Source: Thermococcus sp. M39 | GTDB taxonomy: Archaea > Methanobacteriota_B > Thermococci > Thermococcales > Thermococcaceae | Reading direction: 5' to 3' | Assembly (NCBI RefSeq): GCF_012027325.1 | Contig: NZ_SNUG01000007.1 | Span: 20,526 to 84,525 of the forward strand | Length of the DNA: 64,000 nt | In this document: positions 1 through 9,611 of the stretch, piece by piece | Numbering within the stretch: the first letter of the stretch is position 1 | Layout: each line of letters begins with the position of its first letter | The notes under the pieces: generated by a model | Databases searched by the model: none | What the model saw: only the letters and a program-made list of their open reading frames with translations | What the model was told of the DNA's origin: nothing | Position numbers and translations under genes: made by a program

Positions 1-1640
1 ATTGCATCTCCCTCTTTAAGGACATTTGTAAGAGCAATTATGAACCTCTTTGCTTCATTCTCGTACTCCCCCAAGGGCTCAACTTTTTTCCCGGCGTAGA
101 TGGCACAGTCGCCTTCGAGCATCCTCCTGGGAGCGTCAAGCGTTACAGTGAAGTTGGTAAACGGGGTATTTCCAGTTATGAAAACACTCCCGTTCCTCAT
201 AGCTATTACTGTTTCGTTTTCTGTGTTAACTGACCAAATAACTCCTGAATACTCTATCTCTTCAATAGTCTGAATATACTCATGTTTAGTTTCGGTTAGA
301 GTTATAATGTACTGCTTCCTCTTGGAGGGAGGATGCGGTTCTCTTTCACTAACTGAGACATTGTACCCAGCAATGACCCCTACACCAACAATGACATCCC
401 TAATGTCCTCATCCGTGGTGGTTATCCGAAGCCTAGACTTGCCCTTTTCTCTAAAACCATCCCCTTTGATGTAAGTATCAATGAATATCCTTGCCTGTTC
501 CCGGTTCATCATATACATCCACTTAGGGGGCTTCTTGTCTCTTAGTTTGAGTTTTTCAAGGACTTTCCTTGATGATTCCGCATTGAGACGTATTGACTTA
601 GCGTATCCCCACCCAGGATTTTCTTGAATGGAGTATGTTAAGCCAAGCGAATTGAGCAACTCAATTATTTCCTCAAAATACATGGGATGTGCTTTGTCGG
701 ATTGTACTATGGTTATCCTCACGTGTGATTCTTTTCCCCTCTCTATACTTCCCTCGGAGAGTATCCATGCCAATAATTTTATCCATTCATCTTCAATATC
801 CACGCCATATCCTTCAAATTCTGTGGCGGCTGGTGTTGGTATCGGTACAGGAGACTTTAATTTAAGGACATCCTCTATTGGCTCCAGTACATATTTGCCA
901 TCGCTGTTGAAGACCTTTCTAACAACCCTATGGCGGGGTGATATGATCTGGTCTTGGGTTCTGTTCTTCAACCTATACATCTTTCCCTCATAGTGAGAAA
1001 CAAAAATGTGACGAACAACTTTTGGTTCAATCGTTCTTGTTTCTAAATTAAAGGTGTATATAACATCCCCCACCTTAATCTCGTCGTATCTTTTCCATCC
1101 TTCCGGGGTTAGTATTAGAGTGTCCTCTGAGAGGCACTGCATTCCAATCCTGCTTGGATAGTTCAAGTTGAAGACAAGTCTTTGAATGTGCTGCTGAATC
1201 TTTTTGTCATCCAGTCCATCTTTTCTGATGAATGGTCCAGCATACCACTCAACGCTCGATAATGCTTGAGCACCGCTAAAGTAGTGTTGCATCGTTATGA
1301 GGTAGTTGGCTATATGGTCAACGTAGGTGTCAAAGTGCTTGGCTGGTCTTGAGATTACTGTAGGTGTTCTCAATCCCTTCTCAAGGAGCCTCGCTGTGCT
1401 GTGTCCAGTGCAGTACGGTATGTAGAGGCTGTAGGGAAGCTTGTGGATGTAGATATCTCCGTGAAAATGGGCTTCTCGACCTTCCTTAGGTATGAGCGCG
1501 AGATGCTCCTTCAGGGCTTCCTCCATTATGTAGGCAAAGAAGCCAGTAGGACCTGGATAGCGGTTCGCATTCTCAAGGACATCTAAACTGTTCCATCTTG
1601 CATATTCTTCAATGCTGCCAAACCCAACGCTCTCAGTCAT
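1..1640 (-). CDS. nrdD: Anaerobic (class III) ribonucleoside-triphosphate reductase, intein-containing, 5' part
   Basis: Class III reductases make dNTPs from NTPs with a glycyl radical. The frame runs open from ATG at 1640 to the window edge, so the C-terminus, with the glycyl radical site and zinc-binding cysteines, lies outside. The RBS GGTGAGGAAC precedes the ATG. N-extein signatures include HFHGDIYIHKLP, a YCTGHS segment and GMQ, which resumes as TPFTNFT after the intein; GMQ/TPFTN matches the conserved NrdD active-site region. No N-terminal ATP-cone is visible, because the protein begins directly at the core. The reading frame is interrupted in frame by a 323-residue intein (residues 169-491). 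The family assignment is strong; the missing 3' end prevents checking the radical site. Confidence 0.9.
   Translation of the reverse strand, partial: MTESVGFGSIEEYARWNSLDVLENANRYPGPTGFFAYIMEEALKEHLALIPKEGREAHFHGDIYIHKLPYSLYIPYCTGHSTARLLEKGLRTPTVISRPAKHFDTYVDHIANYLITMQHYFSGAQALSSVEWYAGPFIRKDGLDDKKIQQHIQRLVFNLNYPSRIGMQCLSEDTLILTPEGWKRYDEIKVGDVIYTFNLETRTIEPKVVRHIFVSHYEGKMYRLKNRTQDQIISPRHRVVRKVFNSDGKYVLEPIEDVLKLKSPVPIPTPAATEFEGYGVDIEDEWIKLLAWILSEGSIERGKESHVRITIVQSDKAHPMYFEEIIELLNSLGLTYSIQENPGWGYAKSIRLNAESSRKVLEKLKLRDKKPPKWMYMMNREQARIFIDTYIKGDGFREKGKSRLRITTTDEDIRDVIVGVGVIAGYNVSVSEREPHPPSKRKQYIITLTETKHEYIQTIEEIEYSGVIWSVNTENETVIAMRNGSVFITGNTPFTNFTVTLDAPRRMLEGDCAIYAGKKVEPLGEYENEAKRFIIALTNVLKEGDA
168..1136 (-). 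other. Intein with LAGLIDADG homing endonuclease inside nrdD
   Basis: This is a 323-residue in-frame insertion. Its first residue is Cys (CLSEDTLILTPEGW, block A). A block B-like IISPRHRVV carries His70. LAGLIDADG-type helices are LLAWILSEGS (121-130) and IFIDTYIKGDGF (217-228). It ends VFITGN, followed by Thr of the C-extein. The penultimate residue is Gly rather than the usual His, a substitution known in some active inteins. Removing it joins GMQ to TPFTNF, a canonical NrdD sequence, which fixes both borders. Both acidic endonuclease residues (Glu128 and Asp226) are present, so the homing endonuclease may be active. Confidence 0.9.
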
Positions 1641-1660
1641 GTTCCTCACCATCCAATTAT

Positions 1661-1677
1661 TTGGATAAAATATCCAA
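1661..1677. promoter_or_regulatory. Palindrome TTGGATA-AAA-TATCCAA upstream of nrdD
   Basis: Perfect 7-bp arms with a 3-bp spacer lie 21 to 37 nt upstream of the nrdD start and overlap an A/T core that could be its promoter. A regulator operator is inferred. The arms are too AT-rich and short to be a convincing terminator, and they precede rather than follow a gene. Confidence 0.4.
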
Positions 1678-2178
1678 CATCTACGGAGGCTTTTGAAGGT
1701 TAAAACAGTTGCTTATTACTACAATGATTAGTTGACAATACCTTTTTAGATTAATCAGTAGAAAATAACATAAAAATCAGTAGATATTGGGAAAATGACA
1801 GGACATATTTTACATGAATTTTTATTGTAATTTTCAGATTTCAAGAATCTTGTCATTACGACAATTTCTTTCTATATTTATTATTTGGTGATAAGAGAGA
1901 TTATTTCAAATTGATTGACCTCGAAACTCTTCCTTTTAGTAATCTCTCAAGGAGTTTGACCCATAAAGTTCAAATAATTCAGAAATTATCCTTCTTTTAA
2001 GCTTTACTACCTCTAACATTTCGATAAACTTCAGCTCAACTTTATCTCCCGATTTCTTAAAAAGCCATCATCGAACATACTAATTCTCCTAGATGAGAAG
2101 AAAGAGAGCAACAAATTTACCTTACTTTACCATAGGTTTTTAACCCTATGAAAATTAAACTTTTCTTTGGTGAGAAAG
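1678..2178. other. AT-rich intergenic region with a possible gene relic
   Basis: About 500 bp without an intact gene. On the minus strand, 2078 to 1936 reads as MFDDGFL, then, after a one-base frame change near 2058, about 40 residues rich in Lys, Glu and Leu ending NSLRDY and a stop. This looks like the end of a small decayed gene; I do not recognise the family. Nothing else is supported apart from the promoter of the downstream TPR gene. Confidence 0.3.
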
Positions 2179-3186
2179 GTGAAGGAGTTTGAAAAAGCTT
2201 TAGAAAGGAAGGATTGTGAAGCAGTCCTCGAGTACCTTGACGATTACCTCGAAAGGATTGAAAAAGAAGACGAGCTTAGAGAACTGCTCAAAAAACTTGA
2301 AGAACTAGCTTTAGAATGCGAAGGCGAATCAGCCTACGAGCTCGCCCATGAGATTGCACACATCTACGCACACCTTGATGAGGTTGAAAAAGGTATTGAA
2401 GTCTACAGGAAGATTGCAGAAAAATATAGGGGAGATGAAGAGAAGTACAGTGAAGCGCTGTATTATCTGGCAGATGCTTATGAGCACTTCGGCATGCCCG
2501 ATAAAGCGATAGAAGTCTATGAACAATTATTAGAGCTGGAAAGGGGAAGAAGGGACAAAAAAGAGGAAGCATTAACCTTGGCACACATAGCAATAAACTA
2601 CGAAGAGCTCGGCGATTTAGATAAGGCAATTGAGCTCATGGATAGAGCGAGAGAACTGTTTGAAGAACTAGGAGATGAGAAGAACTACCTAATAAGCCTA
2701 ATCGATTTGGCTCACTTCTACTATGAGAAGGGAGAAGATGAGAAAGCTGAAGAGTTCATAAGAGAGGTCCTCAAGAGTCCGAGGGATAAAGAGATTGAAG
2801 TGAACGCAAGGCTCGTTGAAGCAGAGATTTACTCAAGCAGGGACGATTACAAGAGTACATTTAAATCTTTGAGCAAAGCCCTCCTAAAAGCCCAAGAAGA
2901 TGAGGAGCTTTTCGGATACACTTTTGAGACAGTCACTGATTTTATAAAGAGCCTCTTTGATGAAGGCCTTTACAAAGAGCTTAAAGACACATTGGATGTG
3001 TTCGTGAATGCCTTTGAAGAGGATGAGGAGTATAAAACTTTCTTTGAAGCTTTGAGAGAGCTTGCAAAGTTCAAGCTCAGCGAGGAGAACAAATTTGAAG
3101 AAGTTTACAATAGGGTTCCAGAAGAACTCAGAGAGTTCATTGATAATCTGAAAAAGCCTAAATTAGGGCTGAATTTGTCCCTTTAG
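2179..3186 (+). CDS. Tetratricopeptide-repeat (TPR) protein
   Basis: A 335-residue, highly charged, soluble, all-helical protein. Several degenerate 34-residue TPR units are visible, for example YYLADAYEHFGMPDKAIEVY, then AHIAINYEELGDLDKAIEL, then IDLAHFYYEKGEDEKAEEF. Such repeats scaffold protein-protein contacts; the partner is unknown. Longer starts exist at TTG 2167 and GTG 2170, but GGTGA at 2169-2173 sits 5 nt before GTG 2179, the spacing used by most genes here, so GTG 2179 is preferred. It is monocistronic, with AT-rich gaps on both sides. There is no signal peptide or membrane segment. Confidence 0.85.
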   Translation: MKEFEKALERKDCEAVLEYLDDYLERIEKEDELRELLKKLEELALECEGESAYELAHEIAHIYAHLDEVEKGIEVYRKIAEKYRGDEEKYSEALYYLADAYEHFGMPDKAIEVYEQLLELERGRRDKKEEALTLAHIAINYEELGDLDKAIELMDRARELFEELGDEKNYLISLIDLAHFYYEKGEDEKAEEFIREVLKSPRDKEIEVNARLVEAEIYSSRDDYKSTFKSLSKALLKAQEDEELFGYTFETVTDFIKSLFDEGLYKELKDTLDVFVNAFEEDEEYKTFFEALRELAKFKLSEENKFEEVYNRVPEELREFIDNLKKPKLGLNLSL

Positions 3187-3200
3187 AGTTTCAAACTTAA

Positions 3201-3329
3201 TTAATTCACAACAACTTCAATTCCCTCAATTTTTTCCTTCTTGTTTATATTTATCATCCATTCGTTTGGATCTAGGAGTATCTCAGTTGGTTTATCGTTC
3301 AGTTCAAAATTTACCTTAGCTTTATCCTC
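3201..3329 (-). pseudogene. 3' remnant of a protein gene, truncated at an IS-like hairpin
   Basis: The minus strand reads about 42 residues in frame, containing VNFELNDKPTEILLDPNEW, and ends at TAA 3201-3203. No start codon or RBS lies upstream; instead the frame abuts a GC-rich hairpin (3333-3358). The composition resembles the C-terminal beta-rich tail of a larger enzyme. A resemblance to M1-type aminopeptidase C-termini occurred to me but is weak. The likely history is a gene cut by insertion and later deletion. Confidence 0.5.
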
Positions 3330-3332
3330 TGA

Positions 3333-3358
3333 CCTCCTCCCCGCCCCAAAGGGTGAGG
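3333..3358 (-). mobile_element. IS200/IS605-like terminal hairpin (relic)
   Basis: A GC-rich island in AT-rich DNA. On the plus strand CCTC-CCC, an 8-nt loop, GGG, a bulged T and GAGG fold into a hairpin. Read on the minus strand it goes CCTCACCCTTTGGGGCGGGG then AGG, a layout like the subterminal right-end hairpins of thermococcal IS605-type elements. No tnpA or tnpB frame is present, so this would be a MITE or excision scar. The assignment rests on pattern memory and structure. Confidence 0.4.
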
Positions 3359-3450
3359 TTTTCAAGAGAAAATGTAATTAATTAACAAACGAACTTAAAA
3401 CAGTTTACGGTTACCACACGACAGTACAATAAAAGATAAAGAACAGAGAA

Positions 3451-3726
3451 TCAAATTCTTGAAACGCTTTCTACCTCAGCGCTCTCAACGTCTTCAACCT
3501 TTCTAAATGCCTCAGCAACTTCGTCAAGGGAGTAGCCTTCCTCGTCCTTGGCAAGGACGTAAACCTTGAGGGCAACCAAACCGAAAGCTATTGGCTCCCT
3601 CTCAATCTTAACGAAGCCGTACTTCTCTGGAATTGCCTTCTTTATGTTTTCCTCAAGCTTGTCTAAATCAACTTCTGGACTTGTGGGCATAACCTTAATA
3701 ACACCAACAATGTTGAAATCACTCAT
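3451..3726 (-). CDS. ef1b: Translation elongation factor 1-beta (aEF-1beta)
   Basis: A 91-residue guanine-nucleotide exchange factor for aEF-1alpha (EF-Tu equivalent); it promotes GDP release in elongation. The whole protein is the alpha/beta EF-1beta domain: N-terminal VGVIKVMPTSPEVDLDKLEE, central FGLVALKVYV, C-terminal VEDVESAEVESVSRI. The length matches archaeal orthologues (about 90 aa). ATG 3726 has AGAGGTGATTTAAA upstream. It lies 14 nt downstream of the zinc-ribbon gene and is probably co-transcribed with it, a common thermococcal pairing. Confidence 0.95.
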   Translation of the reverse strand: MSDFNIVGVIKVMPTSPEVDLDKLEENIKKAIPEKYGFVKIEREPIAFGLVALKVYVLAKDEEGYSLDEVAEAFRKVEDVESAEVESVSRI

Positions 3727-3740
3727 TTTAAATCACCTCT

Positions 3741-3917
3741 TTATGGTCCTACCCATCCGCACTTGGGGCACTTGTATGTTGCCCCCAACACGCGGCAGCT
3801 TTCACATCTCCAGATTATCTCTTCCCCACAGTTGGGGCAGATGAAGTGTGTCGCGTGCTCTCTTGGGGTTATTTCCTTTCCACATGATGTACAGATGGGT
3901 ATCTTGACAGCCTCCAT
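3741..3917 (-). CDS. Small zinc-ribbon protein (HVO_2753-like, Zn-binding/RNA-binding)
   Basis: A 58-residue protein with four CxxC knuckles (CTSC, CPNC, CESC, CPKC), so two zinc-binding sites are expected. The pattern with GWVGP at the end matches the archaeal small zinc finger family linked with EF-1beta, often annotated as RNA-binding. A TTG 15 nt further upstream is in frame, but GGAGGTG sits just before the chosen ATG 3917. It precedes ef1b by 14 nt. Its exact role is unknown; action with the translation apparatus is inferred from the neighbour. Confidence 0.88.
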   Translation of the reverse strand: MEAVKIPICTSCGKEITPREHATHFICPNCGEEIIWRCESCRVLGATYKCPKCGWVGP

Positions 3918-4237
3918 TTCTAACACCTCCAAGAAGCGGGGTTTTTAATCCCATTATCGTGAAGTTCCTTAGGCTGTTCATGGAGAGTGTTTATAAACCT
4001 TTCTCTAACAAACTTCGCGAAGGCGAAGTTTGATCAAGGTTTGTATGTCCTTTTTGATTCTCTCTTTCCCAATTAAATTACTGTCTAAACAACGCTGATT
4101 TTAAAGTAAGAGCATCCAAGGGATGCCAAAATAAGAATTCAAGTGAGAGGTCAGCCCATGCGAGTGTCCTCATCCATCGGGCGAAATCTCCATCATCATC
4201 CCAAGAATAATAGAAGAGAGAAGGTTATAAACCTACC
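3918..4237. other. Intergenic region with a perfect hairpin at 4010-4031
   Basis: There is no gene in this 320-bp stretch. At 4010-4031 a perfect inverted repeat, AAACTTCGC-GAAG-GCGAAGTTT, stands out; it could be a stem-loop of a dispersed repeat. A TTTATAAA element near 3991-3998 could serve as the promoter of the zinc-ribbon/ef1b pair on the minus strand, giving a leader of about 50 nt. I see no tRNA or other RNA gene. Confidence 0.45.
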
Positions 4238-4510
4238 TCAACCATATACAACTTTGACAAGTTTCTCTCTGTATGCCAGAATTTCCTTTATCTGTTCTTC
4301 GCTGACTTTTTCTGACATGCTGATTTCCTTGTAAAGCCCTTCTAGCTCTTTCAAAAGTCTCTCAATTTCAAGTCTTGCATCTTCACTTGCACCGTTGAGC
4401 TTCGCTACTTCACTCAAAAGTTTGCCCCTCAAAAACGGCAGCACCTCAAACGGACGGCCCATAAAAGCCCAATAAATCCCTTCTCTTAAAATCTCTTCCA
4501 AAATCTCCAC
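4238..4510 (-). CDS. Hypothetical small helical protein
   Basis: A 90-residue helical protein (from GTG 4510) that I do not recognise. Motifs are GIYWAFMGRPFEVLPFLRGKL near the N-terminus, then a charged amphipathic C-terminal half ending EKLVKVVYG. No good RBS precedes GTG 4510. The open frame extends about 14 codons upstream to a TAA without a standard start codon, so the start is uncertain and the gene could be 5'-truncated. It lies alone between AT-rich spacers. Confidence 0.5.
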   Translation of the reverse strand: MEILEEILREGIYWAFMGRPFEVLPFLRGKLLSEVAKLNGASEDARLEIERLLKELEGLYKEISMSEKVSEEQIKEILAYREKLVKVVYG

Positions 4511-4706
4511 TTCAGAATAGGCTTTTCTAATCTCCTTTCTAATTGGTTTCGTACTCCCCCCTTACCATGGAAACCACCGCTAAAGGATAAGCTGGTTGTT
4601 TATTATATCTTTTGGCAAATTCATTGTCAGATATTTAATGTATGATGGAATAGAAAAGAGAAAAGACAAAAATTTGGAATGAATAATGAGCGTGATTGTC
4701 AGATCT

Positions 4707-4781
4707 TCATGCAAGTGCCAGCAAGACTAAGACGATTGCGATTGGTGCTATATGGGCAAGTATTATTTTTGTCTTGTTCAT
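4707..4781 (-). CDS. 24-residue single-membrane-span microprotein
   Basis: ATG 4781 opens a 24-codon frame: MNKTKIILAHIAPIAIVLVL followed by LALA and TGA. It is one uninterrupted hydrophobic helix behind two lysines. Upstream GAGGTGGAGACA gives a clear RBS, and a strong TATA box (TTTATAAG, 4827-4834) lies about 25 nt before the expected transcript start. Promoter, RBS and frame together support a real gene despite its size. Function unknown; a membrane-complex regulator or accessory subunit is possible. Confidence 0.65.
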   Translation of the reverse strand: MNKTKIILAHIAPIAIVLVLLALA

Positions 4782-4826
4782 TGTCTCCACCTCGAAGGAA
4801 TGTTCATTCCTAAGCATCGCCTCGGG

Positions 4827-4850
4827 TTTATAAGCTTTACCTTTGTAAAG
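4827..4850 (-). promoter_or_regulatory. TATA box plus palindrome for the microprotein gene
   Basis: On the minus strand a TATA element (CTTATAAA, 4827-4834) is preceded immediately by CTTTAC-AAAG-GTAAAG (4835-4850), a perfect 6-bp inverted repeat covering the BRE position and just upstream. The arrangement suggests a regulated promoter. The regulator is unknown. Confidence 0.5.
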
Positions 4851-5005
4851 TTGACAAACTGTGCAAAAACCTTCGAGAAATATCAATTATGTTAAAAAAC
4901 TGCCACTAAAAATTGCTTTGCATTGAAACTCAAACAGTTGATTCATTTTTCACGAATTCCTTATTTTCTGAGAAATTTCATAAGTCTCTAATTTGTAGAC
5001 AAAAA

Positions 5006-6518
<1,513 letters not shown>

Positions 6519-6527
6519 AAAAGAAAA

Positions 6528-8669
6528 TCACTCGCCTAAAAGCTTTGGAAGTGAGTTGTAAATTTCATCTGCCTCTTTTAAACTTATTCTTATGATTTCT
6601 GTTTCATTGTCCGTGAAAATCAGTTCTTTTCCCTTCACTTTTCCAATGACTGCAAAGTCTTTGAAAATTTCCCTGAGCTTTTGAAGATCCTCTTTTTCAA
6701 AGCTGATTATAAAGCGAGCTTGACTTTCTGAAAACAGCACTTCTAATGGCGAGAGCACCATTTCCACTGGCACTCTACTTATGTCAACCTCAAAGCCCAA
6801 TCCGCTCGCTATTGCCATCTCAGCTAAAGCTACTGCCAAACCTCCTCTGCTGACGTCGTGGACAGCGTTAACCAGCTTCAGCTCGATCGCCTTCAGAATT
6901 CCCTCAATGTTCTTCTTTTCCCTATCAAGGTCGACTTTTGGAGCGATTCCACCTTCAATGCCTAAAGCCCTGTAGAGCTCACTTCCTCCTAATTCCTTCT
7001 TTGTTACTCCAACCACGGCAATCAAATTACCTTCATCTTTAAAGTTCATTGTCGTCACGTGCTCAAGCTTGACCTTTCCTAAAGCCGCCACGACAGGGGT
7101 GGGCTTTATAGGCTTTCCGTTGACCTCGTTGTAAAAGCTCACATTTCCGCTAACATAAGCTAATCCAAAAGCATTTGCCGCATCCCTAAGGCCTTTAATC
7201 GTCTCGATAAAGCTCCAATAAACCTCAGGTCTCTCTGGGGAGGCAAAGTTTAGGTTGTCAACTAAAGCTAAAGGTTTAGCACCAACGGAAGCCAAGTTTC
7301 TTATAGCTTCAACCACACAAGTCATTGCACCGTGATAAGGGTTCAGGTAGCAGTAGCTTGGATTTCCATCGCTCACAAAAGCTAAGCCGTATTCATCGTT
7401 TATTTTTAATACAGCCGCATCTAAGCCCGGTTTTAAAACTGTTCTACCTTGAACTCCATGGTCATACTGTCTATAAACCCACTCTTTGCTTATGATGTTT
7501 GGGCTTGAAAGAACTCTAAGAAATGCCTCCTCAACGCTTATTTCAGGTGTTTTAACATCTTTTTCAAGGTTGTAGGGCTTAGTTTCCCATGTAATAGTCG
7601 GAACTTCCGTTAGTATATCAATCGGCAAATCAGCAACTTTTTCTTTGCCCCAATAGACAATAAACCTAGGCTCGTCTATTATCTCTCCAACAACTGTCCA
7701 CTCAAGTTCATATTTTTCAAAAATCTTTGTTATCTCTTCCAAATCCTCCTCTCTAATAGCGAAGAGCATTCTTTCTTGGCTCTCTGAAATCATTACTTCC
7801 ATTGCATTCATGTTCGGCTCTCTCTGTGGCACTCTATCTGCATAAATGACTGCACCAAAGCCTTTCTTTCCAGCCATTTCTGAGGATGCACAAGTTAAGC
7901 CTCCGCCGCCTAAATCTTTGAGGGCCTTAACTTTACCAGTCTTTACTGCCTCGAGAGTTGCTTCAATTAAAAGTTTTTCAGTGAAAGGATCTGGAATTTG
8001 GACTGCTGAGCGATCCTCTTCTTCGGCATTTTCGCTGAGCTCTTCACTTGCAAAAGTCACTCCATGAATGCCATCTCTTCCAGTTTTGTTCCCAACTAAA
8101 ACTAAAAGCAGACCTCTCTCAGTTACATAGCTGTGGACTAACTCATTGGGATGCATTATACCAATGCACGCAACATTCACTAATGTATAGCCGTCCAAGC
8201 TCTCATCAAACTCCGTTTCGCCGCCAACAGTAGGAACTCCTATCCTGTTTCCATAATCAGCTATTCCCTTGACAACATACTCAAAAAGATATCTATTGCG
8301 TTCCTTCTCCAAAGGTCCAAAGCGAATTGGGTCGAGTAAAGCTATAGGACGAGCGCCCATGCAGAGGATATCTCTTACAATTCCCCCAACGCCTGTTGCT
8401 GCTCCACCATAGGGCTCAACGGCAGAAGGGTGATTGTGACTTTCAATTCCAACGACTATAGCGGTGTTCTCATCAAACTTTACAACACCAGCGTCTTCTC
8501 CCGGACCCAAAATCACGTGCTCGTTCTTAGTAGGTAAAAGCTTAAGCCATTGGCGGCTTGACTTATATGAGGCATGCTCGCTCCACATTACTTCAATCAT
8601 TGCCCATTCCAATTCATTAGGCTCTCTTCCAAGCTTTTCGCGGATAAATTTTTCCTCGCGAGGAAACAT
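6528..8669 (-). CDS. purL: Phosphoribosylformylglycinamidine synthase, large subunit (PurL)
   Basis: The ATP-dependent subunit of the three-part FGAM synthetase (PurL/PurQ/PurS) that turns FGAR into FGAM with glutamine-derived ammonia. About 713 aa, the small-PurL length. It starts MFPREEKFIREKLGREPNE and has MWSEHASYKSSR, IGIESHNHPSAVEPYGGAATG-type segments and the second-half DVSRGGLAVALAEMA. Of three nearby starts (GTG 8678, ATG 8672, ATG 8669), GGTGA lies 5 nt before ATG 8669. The RBS overlaps the purQ stop, so purS-purQ-purL are translationally coupled. Last gene of the purD-purP-purS-purQ-purL operon. Confidence 0.97.
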   Translation of the reverse strand: MFPREEKFIREKLGREPNELEWAMIEVMWSEHASYKSSRQWLKLLPTKNEHVILGPGEDAGVVKFDENTAIVVGIESHNHPSAVEPYGGAATGVGGIVRDILCMGARPIALLDPIRFGPLEKERNRYLFEYVVKGIADYGNRIGVPTVGGETEFDESLDGYTLVNVACIGIMHPNELVHSYVTERGLLLVLVGNKTGRDGIHGVTFASEELSENAEEEDRSAVQIPDPFTEKLLIEATLEAVKTGKVKALKDLGGGGLTCASSEMAGKKGFGAVIYADRVPQREPNMNAMEVMISESQERMLFAIREEDLEEITKIFEKYELEWTVVGEIIDEPRFIVYWGKEKVADLPIDILTEVPTITWETKPYNLEKDVKTPEISVEEAFLRVLSSPNIISKEWVYRQYDHGVQGRTVLKPGLDAAVLKINDEYGLAFVSDGNPSYCYLNPYHGAMTCVVEAIRNLASVGAKPLALVDNLNFASPERPEVYWSFIETIKGLRDAANAFGLAYVSGNVSFYNEVNGKPIKPTPVVAALGKVKLEHVTTMNFKDEGNLIAVVGVTKKELGGSELYRALGIEGGIAPKVDLDREKKNIEGILKAIELKLVNAVHDVSRGGLAVALAEMAIASGLGFEVDISRVPVEMVLSPLEVLFSESQARFIISFEKEDLQKLREIFKDFAVIGKVKGKELIFTDNETEIIRISLKEADEIYNSLPKLLGE

Positions 8670-8674
8670 CATAA

Positions 8675-9346
8675 TCACCTTTTAGCATACTCCACCATAG
8701 ATTTGAAGACCCTCAACCCATCCTCACTTCCCAGCCATCTGTCGCTCGCTCTCTCTGGATGAGGCATCATGCCGAGAACGTTGCCCTTCTCGTTGCTTAT
8801 TCCCGCTATATTTAACAGAGAACCGTTTGGATTAGCCTCTTCTGTAATGTCGCCATTCTCATCACTGTATTGAAAGGCTATCCTAACTTTGCTCAGATCA
8901 TTGGCGTAATAATTACCCTCCGCATGAGCTATTGGCATTCTAATGACTTCTCCTTCTTTGTAAAAGCCTGTAAAAGCCGTTTCAGTGTATACAACTCTAA
9001 GATAGACCCACTTACATAGGAATCTTGGAACTTTGTTTGGTCTCAAGGTTCCAGCTAAAAGTCCGCTCTCAGTTAAAATTTGAAAACCGTTGCATATTCC
9101 AAGCACTGGTTTTCCATCTTTAGCAAGCTCCTTGACTTCCTCCATTATCTCAGCTCTTGCGCTTATCGCTCCAGCCCTTAGATAATCAGCATAGCTAAAA
9201 CCGCCAGGCAAAACAACACCATCAAAGTCTTTCAAGCTTTCCTTATACCAAACTCTCTCCACTTTTCCCCCAGCTTTTCTAATTGCTTCAACAGTCTCAA
9301 AATCACAGTTTGTCCCTGGAAACACTATGACAGCGAACTTTGGCAT
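8675..9346 (-). CDS. purQ: Phosphoribosylformylglycinamidine synthase glutaminase subunit (PurQ)
   Basis: Class I glutamine amidotransferase (223 aa) that releases ammonia for PurL. The nucleophile is Cys85 in GICNGFQ, with the [14 protein letters not shown] oxyanion region upstream and the His/Glu of [10 protein letters not shown] near the end. The start is ATG 9346, preceded by GGGTGA overlapping the purS stop (GGTGAGTGAGATG), rather than the in-frame GTG at 9355. It is coupled to purS upstream and purL downstream. Confidence 0.97.
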   Translation of the reverse strand: MPKFAVIVFPGTNCDFETVEAIRKAGGKVERVWYKESLKDFDGVVLPGGFSYADYLRAGAISARAEIMEEVKELAKDGKPVLGICNGFQILTESGLLAGTLRPNKVPRFLCKWVYLRVVYTETAFTGFYKEGEVIRMPIAHAEGNYYANDLSKVRIAFQYSDENGDITEEANPNGSLLNIAGISNEKGNVLGMMPHPERASDRWLGSEDGLRVFKSMVEYAKR

Positions 9347-9347
9347 C

Positions 9348-9593
9348 TCACTCACCCAAGGGTTCTATTTGATACTCGTAAGTGTGGATAACTGGATTTG
9401 CAAGCAAGCGTTTGCACATCTCCTCGACATCTTTCTCTGGATTTTCACTCTCAAAAACCACCTCAAAGTACTTTGGGACCTTTAAGTCTTCAACTTTATA
9501 ACCGAGGTTTTTGAGTGCCTTTCCAATTACCCTCCCCTCCGGGTCGTTAAGCCCTTCCTTTAAGCGAACGATAATTTTTGCCTTATATTTCAT
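9348..9593 (-). CDS. purS: Phosphoribosylformylglycinamidine synthase subunit PurS
   Basis: An 81-residue small subunit that bridges PurL and PurQ. It reads [20 protein letters not shown], then [20 protein letters not shown], the typical PurS ferredoxin-like fold. ATG 9593 has GAGGTGA with 5-nt spacing; GTG 9602 and ATG 9599 are in frame but poorly placed. It follows the first purP by 18 nt and its stop overlaps the purQ RBS. Confidence 0.96.
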   Translation of the reverse strand: MKYKAKIIVRLKEGLNDPEGRVIGKALKNLGYKVEDLKVPKYFEVVFESENPEKDVEEMCKRLLANPVIHTYEYQIEPLGE

Positions 9594-9611
9594 GAGCATC
9601 ACCTCACGGCT

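Noticed and set aside
628..993. Plus-strand open frame of 121 codons near the left edge
   Set aside because: It is antisense to the nrdD intein; the minus-strand frame carries splice and endonuclease motifs, while this one has no RBS or recognisable domain.
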